A stretch of 64,000 nt of DNA from Siniperca chuatsi (Eukaryota > Chordata > Actinopteri > Centrarchiformes > Sinipercidae): NCBI RefSeq assembly GCF_020085105.1, contig NC_058053.1:17196388-17260387 (forward strand), given 5' to 3'. How positions within the stretch are numbered: position 1 is the stretch's first letter; each line of letters begins with the position of its first letter. Position numbers and translations under genes: made by a program. A model generated the notes under the pieces. The model was not told the origin of the DNA, did no database searches, and saw nothing but the letters and a program-made list of their open reading frames with translations. Below are positions 24,013-33,199 of the stretch, piece after piece.

Positions 24013-27000
24013 ACGCTTGGTCATATTGTTGCCGAGTTTTGGAGATATCGGCCGTAGAGATGTCTGCCTTTTTTGAATATAATGGGACTATATGGCACTC
24101 GGCTTGTAGTGCTCAAAGCACCAAAAAAAAAAAAACATTTGAAAAACTCAACAGCAATGTCTCTTTCCAGAAATCATGACCAGCTTACTCAAGATAATCC
24201 ACAGATTTGTTGTGAGCAGTTTCATGTAGGAACTATTTTCTTTCTACCGATAGTTCCTACATGAAACTGCTCACAGCAAAAATTATTGATTATGGGGTGA
24301 ACAGTCCCTTTTAAAGTGTTTACAATTTTAATGAGATAAGAAAAAACTCCAAATATAAATAGTTTTCATTGGTGTTCACTTTAACCACATAAATTCAGGT
24401 TTATTCTTAGATTTAGGTCATGTGGTAAGATGTGGCTTTTATATTTGTACAGTAACTATTTTATGATCTAATGGAAAGGACATAATGAACATACTGACAT
24501 AAGGACAGGGGTCAATCATGAAATAGGTTTCAAGATAGATTTTATGTTTTGGATTATTTATTAATGCTGTTTACCTATGGAAATGCTCCCACCCCTGCAG
24601 TGGTATGCTATGCTGCTGACCGCAATGAGCTGAGGAGTCGTGTGATCCAGTGGCTGCAGACTGAGGTTGTCCCAGACGGCTGGTTTGTCAAGGGATCCAA
24701 CTTCTCTGACATCCTGCTCAAATACTTCAAGGTGGGCTTAATTTCTCTGTTAGACTGCAGAAAGACAGAATGGGCCTTAGTCTCTATTAGTGCACACAAT
24801 TGCTCCTACAGCATTCTTTTTACCCCAGTTTATTTATCCGTGTGGGCCTCTTCCAACCACCCTGATCCTTAAAGCTTCTCACTGTGTCTAATTATTCATG
24901 TGACAGACCAGGCATGTCAGCTGATGGTTTTAATTCAGTTTAAAGAGGATCTCTGTCCTGCAGGGGGAGGACCCCTGCCACTATAGCAGCAGTATTTATT
25001 TCTCTGGTCTTTCCCATCATAAAAATACACTGCACATTTTTAGAGTGTACTTACCGCTAACTTTATATAGCATCTCATGAATGTTTTCAGTTCATCTGTC
25101 TTCCACAAACACACCACATAGTCATATAATGGGTCTTTAATAATCTGAAAGGTCCACCACCATTAATGCCAAACTATTTCAAAAGGCTTTGTTAAGTTGC
25201 CATGCAGAGACAGTATTACAGATCCTGTAGGTTAACAAGCAGTTCTAATGTTAATTCAATGTGAGCAATGAATTCATATTAAGATGTATGCCAAAAATGA
25301 CTATATGAATAGAATTGTTCATGCTCTTACACCCATATCTGCTCCTAAAATATGACAAAAATAAATACATGCTCTAAGTACAGCCGGTGCTTGAGGTGCT
25401 CATGTCAAATTGATATTATTTAACAACAGAGTTACGGGATGATTGTCATGGCAACTGGTGTACTCTTGGTATTTTTTGTGGCAGTGATTGCGAATTTACT
25501 GGCAGCTTGGACTGACCTGTCTCTCAGAAACACCAATGGTTTCTTTCAGAGTAATAATTTCAGTACACACATGACACAGATTGATCTAAATATAGTGTGA
25601 CCCCTGAAGATGTAATGTTTGTATCAGGCAGTCTAAAAGTTCAGTATGAAAATTTAGCCTTATTGTTCATATTCCACTGTACATAGGCATTAACTGTGCC
25701 TTTCCTGTGTCTGTCCATGTTCCTGCAGTCATATGACAATGGTGATTCTCAGCTGGACTCCTCAGAGCTGCTCAAATTCATCCAGCAAAATGACTCAGTT
25801 GTGGAGTTGCAGTCCTACGCAGACCAGGAGAGCAACAAGCTGCTGAGGTCAGTGTGTTTGTTTGTGGGTTTGCATGCTTACACAAGTGTGTATGAGGTCA
25901 GGGTGGAGGAAAAAATGGCTACTGTTTGCATTCTATGTTTTGCCCCTATTTCACTTCCCTTCAAACTCTGTGAACACTTTCTTCTGTGGTAATGCTTGCA
26001 CATACAGATCCATATCTATGTGCTGTGGTGCTATTTTAAGCTAGGCAGTGTAAGTCAGTGAACCCTATCTAGCCAGTGCAAACTTTACTGAAGGCCTCCT
26101 GTGGGAGCCCGCCGTTACATAAACACCTGTGCTCTGTGGAGTAAGACACTCTTAATTAATTGTAATTTCTACAGTATGCTTATTTTTTTTCTGTAATGTT
26201 CTGTTGTCACTGTATGAAGCAGCTAAAATATATATGGAGTATAATATATGTTTGTGCTTCCCAGGAGTCTGTGTGTTGATGCCCTCATTGAGCTCTCTGA
26301 TGAGAACGCCGACTGGAAGCTGAGCTTTGATGAGTTCCTCAACTGCCTGAAGCCTGGCTTCAATCCACCAGAGAAGAGTGAGCTTAAAGTGATAGTTTGT
26401 ATACTCTGACATAATGTCACATAAAGTTACACACCGGTAGATACAGTATATGGATGCATTGACATAAGCAGCCAATCCTTACACCCAGCAAACTGTGGAA
26501 ATGAGCCTTCTCCTTCAGCCTTTCCTGAATAGTAGAGACACAGTCAGAGTTTTGTGGTAGTCATTTCTGCTCAGTCATGTGATGACGATATATATAGGAT
26601 AAAGTTCACAGGAAGCGCAGAGAAAAACATTCACTACGGAGCACTGAACCCTGGAGATTCACCAGACTTAAGGACACACACACACAAACACACACACATA
26701 CACATACACACAGAATTTTGAAATTCCAGTTTACCACATATACAGGGTTCCTTTTTTATTTTTTAAATCTTAGACAAATCTCTTAGCGAGGGTGTTGGCA
26801 GATTTGCTGACTTTTCATTAGTAAGATAAAACTAGCCAAAGGCATGCGACTTTAAAATTAAGGCTACTGGATGAATTATGTGGCATTTTGAAATGCTGAC
26901 AAGTCTTGGTCATGGAAATTGATTACAGTGTAATGATGTTTCTATTATCATTCTGCTACAGCCTATTATCTGTGGTCTTGGCTGAATAGTTTGTCATTCT

Positions 27001-29053
27001 GCAGAATGTGCCTTGGAGGATGAGACATATGAGGATGGAGCAGAGACCCAGGTAGAGTGTAACCGCTGTGTTTGTGCATGCGGCAACTGGGTCTGCACTG
27101 CTATGACCTGCACTGGTAAGTTAAAATACTGGAGGTTATCTTTATTCTATTGATTCTTTTGATAATTTTAATCAACTCACAGATTAAGACAAATGCCCTG
27201 TGACCATTTAGACTATTTTGTTGTCTGTCCAGACAAAACAGCAGCTGTGGATGAGTCAGCAGATGCTGGGGCAGAGATGACTGAGGAGGAGTGGAACCTC
27301 CGTGTGGCTGAGCTCAACAAGCACCAGGTCAGTCTTTGCAATCTGAAAAACCTAAATACAATAAAAATTGTAATGTAATCATTCATATCAATATCAAGAT
27401 AAATCAAGCGCATCCCAGAATTTCTCTACAGAACAGGACAAATAACCTGGCCATAGTCACAACTTTTAAAGTGCATTTTAAAGCTCCATCACTGCCCACA
27501 GTTCATAGGATTCCACTTATAAGGCACATGAAATATCGCTGACATGAGCCAAAACCCAAGTGTCTGCTTTCAGATTCCTGCAGGATATATATAACCTTTG
27601 ATTACTTCCAATGTGTTTCTAGATAAAGAGCATTTGAAATCAAACTGCTCAGCCAGCACAAAGTAATTCACAGAGGAACTGGTAGGTGTACATTTTTATG
27701 TGACTGTGTACCAACCTAACACAGCTCAGTGAGCCGGGGTATCAGCAGCTTTATGACTCCTGGCATGAAAAGTGAAACAATAAATCAAAAGCTGTGAAAT
27801 AAAGAAATGTTTTCCAAATTAGATCAATAAAACTATGAAATGGCCGTGGATATGAAAGATGGGCGGATGGCAGAAAAAAAGAGCCAAGTGATGAACATTT
27901 TCCTTTTTATTATAGATTGTAGAAGGGTAGGGATGTCCTCAACTAAAATTTTGTGTGGGTGATTCAGAATCATCAAGCTATATAGTTAGTTGTTCCTAAG
28001 AGTGAATATCAAGTAGCTTACTATACATTGCTGGAATTAGGAAAGACCGTCTTAAAAGAGAACTCCACCAATTTTACACATCAAAGTCACTTAACAGGTC
28101 TTGGGGAGTACTACTGCACATGTAAAAAAAGGTTGTATTTAGCTATTTGTGGTTCCAGGCGAGGGAGCTGTGCAAAGTCTGACAAACTGCCTCAAGTGAT
28201 GTCACTTGAGTCAGTGTTATTTGGGTATAAAAGTCTGAAAATGAAACAAATCTGGGGGTGTGGAGTTAGAAAGAAGTGAGCTTACCAGACCTCTGTAGCC
28301 CGCTCCTCATCTATGCTTCTGGCTAGCGGCTCAAGGCTACACTAGCATAACACACTTGAATTTCAGACTGAACTGTCGCGGTCGAGTTGCATTGTGGGTA
28401 ATGTAGGCGCCAGGTTTTGACCAAAAAAACGATATCTCTGGTTCTGCTGCATCAATTTTGATATTTTTTTCAACTGTCCATCGTGAGTCTAACAATGTTA
28501 TAGAAATTAATTTAAGTACTCTTAAATGATTAAGTACTCTCTAATTACATAGCCTATTATGAGGTAGAACAATGATAGAAACACTTTGCTACAAAAAAAG
28601 GGCTTGGTATTACTGTCAGTTCACACATAGCATAATGCGTATGAGAGCATGAGGCTCACAAGGTCTAGGGCTCTGGCTTGAGGCCATGGCTGAGTCAGCA
28701 AGGTCATGTACTCTGTACTCCAGAAGGGCAGCTTATAATGCCACGGTAAACAATGTGGTTCTGTGGGTACAAGTTTGGTGTGACCAGCTGTGCGCTAAAT
28801 TCAATCATGAGGACATTGCTTCAAAATACAGTGTTGCTTTTAATGAATAAAGTATTAAAGTGATATGTGTACTTCCAAACATGTTAAGAAAAAAATCAAA
28901 AAAAGCTTATAGATGTTCATACAAATATGTACTCCCATCATTTATTCATTATGTTAAATTATACACTATATCTTACTTTTCTGTCAAATCTTTTCATTGT
29001 TTTAAATACAGGAAACAGTTGAGAAGATGAAGACCAGCACAAAGGAGGCCTAA
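9661..29053 (+). CDS. fstl1: Follistatin-related protein 1 (follistatin-like 1)
   Basis: Secreted SPARC-family glycoprotein that modulates BMP and TGF-beta signalling. Ten coding exons: 9661-9717, 22080-22181, 22317-22446, 23922-23954, 24601-24731, 25729-25847, 26265-26377, 27005-27115, 27233-27327, 29012-29053. Phases close at every junction and give 310 residues (human 308). Domains: signal peptide 1-18; follistatin/Kazal module about 27-96 with [19 protein letters not shown]; paired EF-hand region about 130-225, where loops with [11 protein letters not shown] and [13 protein letters not shown] are seen; a von Willebrand C-like Cys cluster about 230-265 ([13 protein letters not shown]); then an acidic tail ending STKEA. 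EF-hand loops are incomplete relative to classical calcium-binding loops, as is usual for this protein. The first coding intron is about 12.4 kb. I cannot tell the a from the b teleost paralogue. Confidence 0.97.
10247..10294. repeat. (CA)n microsatellite in fstl1 intron
   Basis: About 24 CA units. Confidence 0.95.
10721..10768. repeat. Foldback repeat family A, end fragment
   Basis: Has CGATCTTCTCATCTAACTTT followed by CAAACTATTCCTTTAA, the same terminal block as the right ends of the copies at 15929-16395 and 19004-19515. Confidence 0.65.
11680..11702. repeat. (TG)n microsatellite
   Basis: About 11 TG units in the first coding intron of fstl1. Confidence 0.9.
12391..12510 (-). repeat. Repeat family C fragment
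   Basis: Carries TTTGATAATCGATTAATCGT followed by TTTTTCAAGCAAAAATGTCAAA. It is the reverse complement of part of the copy at 13318-13664 (GGCATTTTTACTTGAAAAAC then AATTGATTATCAAAATAG). Confidence 0.6.
12511..12660. repeat. Repeat family B fragment
   Basis: Starts TAGTGGTGGAAGAAGTGCTA and has repeated AAGTACTT-type words and CTCCTGTGAGT, shared with the copy at 53951-54621. Confidence 0.5.
12692..13317. repeat. Repeat family D with an internal duplication
   Basis: A block at about 12750-12900 is repeated in diverged form at about 13148-13310. Shared words include AGACTCCATTGA, ACAGTAATTTTACCTCGC, CCAACA, TTCACCAA/ATCACCAA and CCTTAATT. The two blocks lie in direct orientation about 400 bp apart. 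Confidence 0.6.
13318..13664 (+). repeat. Repeat family C, nearly complete copy
   Basis: Has CATTATCGATGAATCTGCTG, ATTAATCGATTCAT, CCAACAGTCCAAAACCCAAA and a right end with AATTGATTAATTGAC. This is the pattern of a very abundant short teleost repeat with AT-rich inverted ends. Confidence 0.7.
14014..14061. repeat. Two-copy tandem repeat, about 24 bp
   Basis: GCCTGAGCCTAGCACCCTCC is present twice in tandem, with one base difference at the unit end. Confidence 0.8.
15929..16395. repeat. Foldback repeat family A, copy 1
   Basis: Palindromic element: a left part with TTGCCAAGTGTTAGATG and AGTTAGCTTAACGTAAAGAT, a right part with ATGCTAAGCTAAGCTAACCTG, GTACTGATCTTCTCGTC and end TTGAACTATTCCTTT. 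Left and right arms are partly reverse complements. Typical of MITE-like elements of percomorph fish; no coding capacity. Confidence 0.75.
19004..19515. repeat. Foldback repeat family A, copy 2
   Basis: Left arm AGATGAGAAGATCGATACCA pairs with right arm GGTATCAATCTTCTCATCT, and left TTAGCTTAGCTTAGCAT pairs with right ATGCTAAGCTAAGCTAA. The central part shares GGCTCTGTCCAAAGG with copy 1. The right end is truncated. Confidence 0.8.
20355..20387. repeat. (TG)n microsatellite
   Basis: About 16 TG units in the first coding intron of fstl1. Confidence 0.95.
22080..22181 (+). CDS. fstl1: fstl1 coding exon 2 (follistatin N-terminal part)
   Basis: Encodes 34 residues with [20 protein letters not shown], nearly identical to the vertebrate family. 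Borders TTTCAG and GTGAGT. Confidence 0.97.
22317..22446 (+). CDS. fstl1: fstl1 coding exon 3 (Kazal part)
   Basis: Encodes [20 protein letters not shown] and ends HDGHCQ, with borders TTCCAG and GTACGA, phase 1 at the end. Confidence 0.97.
23922..23954 (+). CDS. fstl1: fstl1 coding exon 4 (33-nt linker exon)
   Basis: Very short exon coding [11 protein letters not shown], matching the linker between the Kazal and EF-hand parts. Donor GTCAGT at 23955 is followed within a few bases by a long GT repeat. Confidence 0.92.
23962..24011. repeat. (GT)n microsatellite beside the fstl1 exon 4 donor
   Basis: About 25 GT units beginning eight bases after the exon end at 23954. Confidence 0.95.
24025..24300. 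repeat. Interspersed repeat ending in a perfect hairpin
   Basis: Contains words seen in a common teleost repeat (GGCACTCGGCTTGTAGTGCT, CAATGTCTCTTTCCAGAAAT). Arms 24211-24235 and 24251-24275 are exact 25-bp reverse complements around a 15-nt loop. Family assignment is from memory. Confidence 0.65.
24601..24731 (+). CDS. fstl1: fstl1 coding exon 5
   Basis: Begins the extracellular calcium-binding-like region with [19 protein letters not shown] and [19 protein letters not shown], close to the family sequence. Confidence 0.97.
25729..25847 (+). CDS. fstl1: fstl1 coding exon 6 (first EF-hand-like loop)
   Basis: Encodes [20 protein letters not shown], an EF-like loop, and ends NKLLR split across the junction. 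Confidence 0.97.
26265..26377 (+). CDS. fstl1: fstl1 coding exon 7 (second EF-hand-like loop)
   Basis: Encodes [20 protein letters not shown] then [17 protein letters not shown], highly conserved in vertebrates. Confidence 0.97.
27005..27115 (+). CDS. fstl1: fstl1 coding exon 8 (VWC-like cysteines)
   Basis: Encodes [20 protein letters not shown] followed by [15 protein letters not shown]. Confidence 0.97.
27233..27327 (+). CDS. fstl1: fstl1 coding exon 9 (acidic tail)
   Basis: Encodes [20 protein letters not shown] and [12 protein letters not shown]. This is the least conserved part of the protein. Confidence 0.92.
28055..28515 (+). repeat. Interspersed repeat, family E, longer copy
   Basis: Starts near GAACTCCACCAATTTTACAC, has GGGGAGTACTACTGCACATG and GCATTGTGGGTAATGTAGGC, and matches the region 6525-6715 in reverse complement. 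It lies in the last fstl1 intron. Confidence 0.7.
29012..29053 (+). CDS. fstl1: fstl1 coding exon 10 (C-terminus)
   Basis: Encodes [13 protein letters not shown] and TAA. The STKE ending matches the family C-terminus. Confidence 0.93.
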   Translation, partial: ETVEKMKTSTKEA

Positions 29054-30468
29054 ATAAGTACGCAATGAAGGAGAGGATGCACGTCATTACCCTTCATCCA
29101 TACTTGATTTACCTTGCGGCCATGTGTTGTTATTAAACTGACTTTTTCATGTTTCTTTGCTATGTTAATTATTATACATTTTTTACAATGTTTAAGTGTT
29201 TGTGTTGATGTTTGTTAGATTCAGGGGCAATCAAAGAGTATTATAGGATTCCCTCGTGATCAGTACTGTCATATTTGATTGTATTACTGCGCCTCTACAC
29301 TAGCCCTGGGGCTACACTTTTTACTACAATCCTTATATTTTTACAGTTACTATGAAAAAAACTGTCAAGCTGTCACTGTTTTGGAATATGGAAGTCATTT
29401 TTTGAGACGGTAGTGAGGTTGGGAGCTTAGAGAATCCACCTGTTGAAATGAGGGAGCTGTGTCAGTACAGAGAAAGCTGACTACTTGACACCTGGTGCAG
29501 CATGTTTCTCCACACCCTCATCGGTTTTACAGTCAGCAGGTTGGTTAAAGAAGCTGGAATAAGTGGGTAAAGCTACTAGTGATTTTGATGCCATTTAGAA
29601 CTGCCACAGTAGGCCACTACTTGACCAATGCACTTCTCTTTCTTTCTCCCTAGCTCTCTTAGGCTTTAGTTTATCACAAGCCTGAAATTTGTTTGTATCT
29701 TACTGCTAAAGAAATAATTTTGCTGCAAATTTGCTTCTATGTACAGTATGTTATTGGCTTGAGTTGAAACTCATCTTGTTCCCATGTTATGCTCAGGCAA
29801 GTCTTCTCTGGCGCTTTTCGGTTAAACATTTCACTGTCTGTGTCTTACATTTCTGAGACAAAGACATAGTGGTCCAGCTTTCGGTGTGGATCAGCACAAC
29901 TGCACCCAGGTGAGACCTGACCTGAATATAGCGTGGTGAAAACTGAAACCAAAGTCTTGATGAAATGTTTGAATGATGATTCTCCAGGTAAAACATTACT
30001 CTGGACCCAGCAACAACACTATACCTGTGCTTTCAAAATCACTCTAACAGAAGGACTAGCCTCACTGTCAGCTAAAGTAGCTTAGATGCATCACTAACTG
30101 GGTGCGTATAAATTGTGTGTGTGTGTGTGCGTGATTGTGTGTATTATTAAAGTGTGATGCTGAGAGTAGTTTGGCTTGTTAATTGTGTTTATTTGTTAAA
30201 ATCCTGTATCAAAATTGGGAGATTTGACAATAAAAATCAGTGCCTTAGACCTGCAAACAGTATAGGTCTCTACCTTTGCCTGCACGTAGGCTATTATGCC
30301 ACGTGGCATAGCAAGAATGAGTGTGCTTTGCTGAAGTTTAGCAGTTAACTAGTGCTTTGTGACTCCATCCCTGATCAATGTCTGTGTGAAAGTTGCATTA
30401 CTAGGTTCAAGCTAAATCTTTATATAACACTAAAAGTGCAGAGACTGTAAGGAATCTGTATGAATGCA

Positions 30469-30474
30469 AATAAA
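30469..30474 (+). terminator. fstl1: Probable fstl1 polyadenylation signal
   Basis: AATAAA about 1.4 kb after the stop codon, followed by a GT-rich stretch (TTTGTATGTGTGTGTGC), the usual downstream element. The 3' UTR would run 29054 to about 30490. Confidence 0.6.
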
Positions 30475-31042
30475 GTCCATACACCACAACACAGCTTTGT
30501 CACTTTGTATGTGTGTGTGCTTTCATCTGCCAAATTTCAATTTCAAATATTGTGAGTGAAAGAAAGAAGAAGTTTCCCTTGGAAAATAATAAATAACTGT
30601 CTTACTTAGAAAGAAGCCTGAATTAAAAAGTATTAAATAAAGCTATTCCATCCTCTAACAAATACAAAGTGCAGGGAACATGTTATGTCACTGTTGGACT
30701 CTCTCCTTTGGCTGCAGTGGAGTTAAGAATCCAATATAAAAATGCTGTTATTACCTATCAGGCACTACACGGTGAAGTACATTTCTGAATTGTTGTGCCC
30801 GTTTAGTAACTTAAAGTCTCTCAAGTCAGCTGATCAGTGTCTACAGGATGTTCCCAGGTCCGACTTAAAAGGACAGCTCATTTGCTGTCTTTGCCTCTAA
30901 ACTTTAACAGTTTCTCTCACTAATAGATTATTCAAATTAATTGACATTTTTAAACAAAACTTACCAAGACTCATATTCCCTTGCTTTTCTTACTTTTTGT
31001 CCTTTACTTTTTTGTTGTGCTATTTCTGTTATTTCTTGATTC

Positions 31043-31560
31043 CAGTGGTGGAAAGTAACTAAGAGTATTAACTCAAGTAATGTACTTAAGTACAATTTTG
31101 AGGGAAATATTGTACTTTTTACTGCACATTTATTTAATAACTTTTGTTACCAGTTACTTTGCAGATTCAGATTAATACAAAATATAATCAACAAATAAAT
31201 TAGGATGTATTATTATGGGTTAAGTTAAGACTTTAGTGATCCGCGGGGGGAAATTCACAAGCTACCTAACAGTGTATGAAGTAATTAAAATTAGCCTCAC
31301 CTTTACCAGCTGCAACATTAAAGTGATGTACATATTAATGTATCAATAATTATAAACGAATAATATGATATATAGCTGTTATTCTGAAATGGGCCTTCAT
31401 ACTTTTAGTTTTTGTACTTTAAGTATATTTTGATGCTAATACTTTTGTATTTTTACTTAAGTAAAATTTTGAATGCAGGTCTTTTTACTTGTAACAGTAT
31501 TTCTACACTGTAGTATTACTATTTTTACTTAAGTAAAAGATCTGAGTACTTCCACCACAG
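31043..31560. repeat. Foldback repeat family B, copy 1
   Basis: Begins CAGTGGTGGAAAGTAACT and ends GAGTACTTCCACCACAG, terminal inverted repeats. The interior is rich in TACTTAAGTA-type words. A nonautonomous element of a kind very common in teleosts. Confidence 0.85.
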
Positions 31561-31843
31561 CGTAATTCTCTCTTGTTGCTCTTGTGTGAATTACTATCCT
31601 TCCTGTTTGATATTGTGCTAAATGCTGTTTACTGTAAAGCACTTTGAAATGTTGTTTGGAAAAGTGAAAAATAGATACACCTTTATATTCTTAATCTATT
31701 AAAATACTTTGTAGGGGTAATGTAAGGGTCAGTGGCATAATGCATTTTCAGGCTTATCGTGTAAGCAATATTGTAGTGTTTTAGCTAGTCCAGGTGGCAC
31801 AGAGTCTATTTTCATATACTGTTTGGTCGTTTTAACAATCACA

Positions 31844-31891
31844 ATACATCTTATACACAAGTATATACATATACTTGTGTATAAGATGTAT
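31844..31891. repeat. Near-perfect palindrome (23-bp arms)
   Basis: Arms 31844-31866 and 31869-31891 are exact reverse complements with a two-base centre. AT-rich and cruciform-prone. Confidence 0.9.
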
Positions 31892-32741
31892 GACATGACA
31901 TGTCATGTTTTGAATCTAAAATCTTAGTCTACACATTAACTAGTAACTAGAGCAGTCAGAACCAGTTCCTTAAAACTGTACATATACAGTAGGCTACTTA
32001 AGTAAATCTCACTTCCCACCACTAGGATTTGCTTTAATTCTCCTCATAAAGAAACATGAACAGAATAGAGCTGTGACAGTCATATAGAGAGATCTGAACA
32101 CAGTGGGAGGAATCCAATTATCCTGTACCTAGTTCTCAATCTATGCACATCTAAGTCAGCAGAGTATTGCATAATGTAACCGAAGAGGGGTGTTGCATAA
32201 TGGCAGACCGAGCTGGGCATTGTGCATGATGGATCATAGGCCACCACGTTGTTGCAAGACTTAAAAATGTAATCAGCGCAATTACACACAACTTTGTAGT
32301 GTATATCTATAAAATGTCAATAAACTGAGCAATAAACGTGTTACAATCCCTTAATTAATACTTTTGTAATATGACAGACTGGGAGACTAACCAATCAACG
32401 GTTGCGTGGGCGGGATTTGCGTCAAGAATTATCCAATCTCTAAACATGGAAGCAAATATTACACACAAATAGCTGCTGTATTGTCGGAGAGCGACACTGC
32501 ATTTGGTGTTGTTACATGTAGCCACAGTAGCTTGTCGTCAGTACTAAATTAGTGACCTAGATTTTCACTAGAGATGTGGTTAAATGTTTCGGGCAGATGC
32601 ATAGAGAGCTCTCCCTTCTCCCTGTCAAAAACAGACGACAAGTCCTGGAGCTAACTCGCGATTCACGGGGGCGTTCAGCCTACAGTAAAACTTCTGCAAG
32701 GACTTTGTTCAGAGTTTAAAATTCACGCTAAAATTGCCAAA

Positions 32742-33199
32742 ATGGAGATGCAGGAAGGGGCAGCGACAGCAGGCGACAGCGTGCTTGACTTTTCCCGTTT
32801 GAGTCTGAACACTTTTAGCGTTGAAAGTATCAGCGACGAGAGGAAAAGGGACACCAAACAGCTCTACCTGAACTACAACCGGCTAGCCTTGCTCCCCTCG
32901 TCAGTCAGCCTTTTCTGCAACCTCGAGTTTTTGGACATCAGCAATAACGGACTGTCGGCCATCTGTGAGGGCATTACGCGACTGACCAGGCTGAAAACAC
33001 TGATAGCCAAGAACAACCGCCTGGATGAGTTTTCGCTGCCCAAAGAGTTCGGCTCTCTGCAGCTGGAGGTGTTGAACTTTAGTGGGAACCGATTTGAGGA
33101 GATCCCACTTCAGTGTATGAAACTGCTGCGCCTTCAGTCGCTTTCACTCGGCGGAAACAGACTGAAAAGTATACCTGCAGAGATAGAAAATCTAACCAG
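32742..33199 (+). CDS. lrrc58: lrrc58 exon 1
   Basis: Codes the N-terminus MEMQEGAATAGDSVLDFSRL and the first LRRs. Context AAAATGG supports this start. Donor GTAGGT. Confidence 0.93.

Larger units (their letters stand above)
30491..32440. other. Spacer between fstl1 and lrrc58
   Basis: No coding content seen. It holds a family B foldback repeat (31043-31560) and a 23-bp-arm palindrome (31844-31891). The right end merges into the lrrc58 promoter. Confidence 0.6.

Noticed and set aside
29054-30490. A miR-198-like hairpin in the fstl1 3' UTR
   Set aside because: miR-198 is known from the primate FSTL1 3' UTR; I saw no comparable hairpin here.
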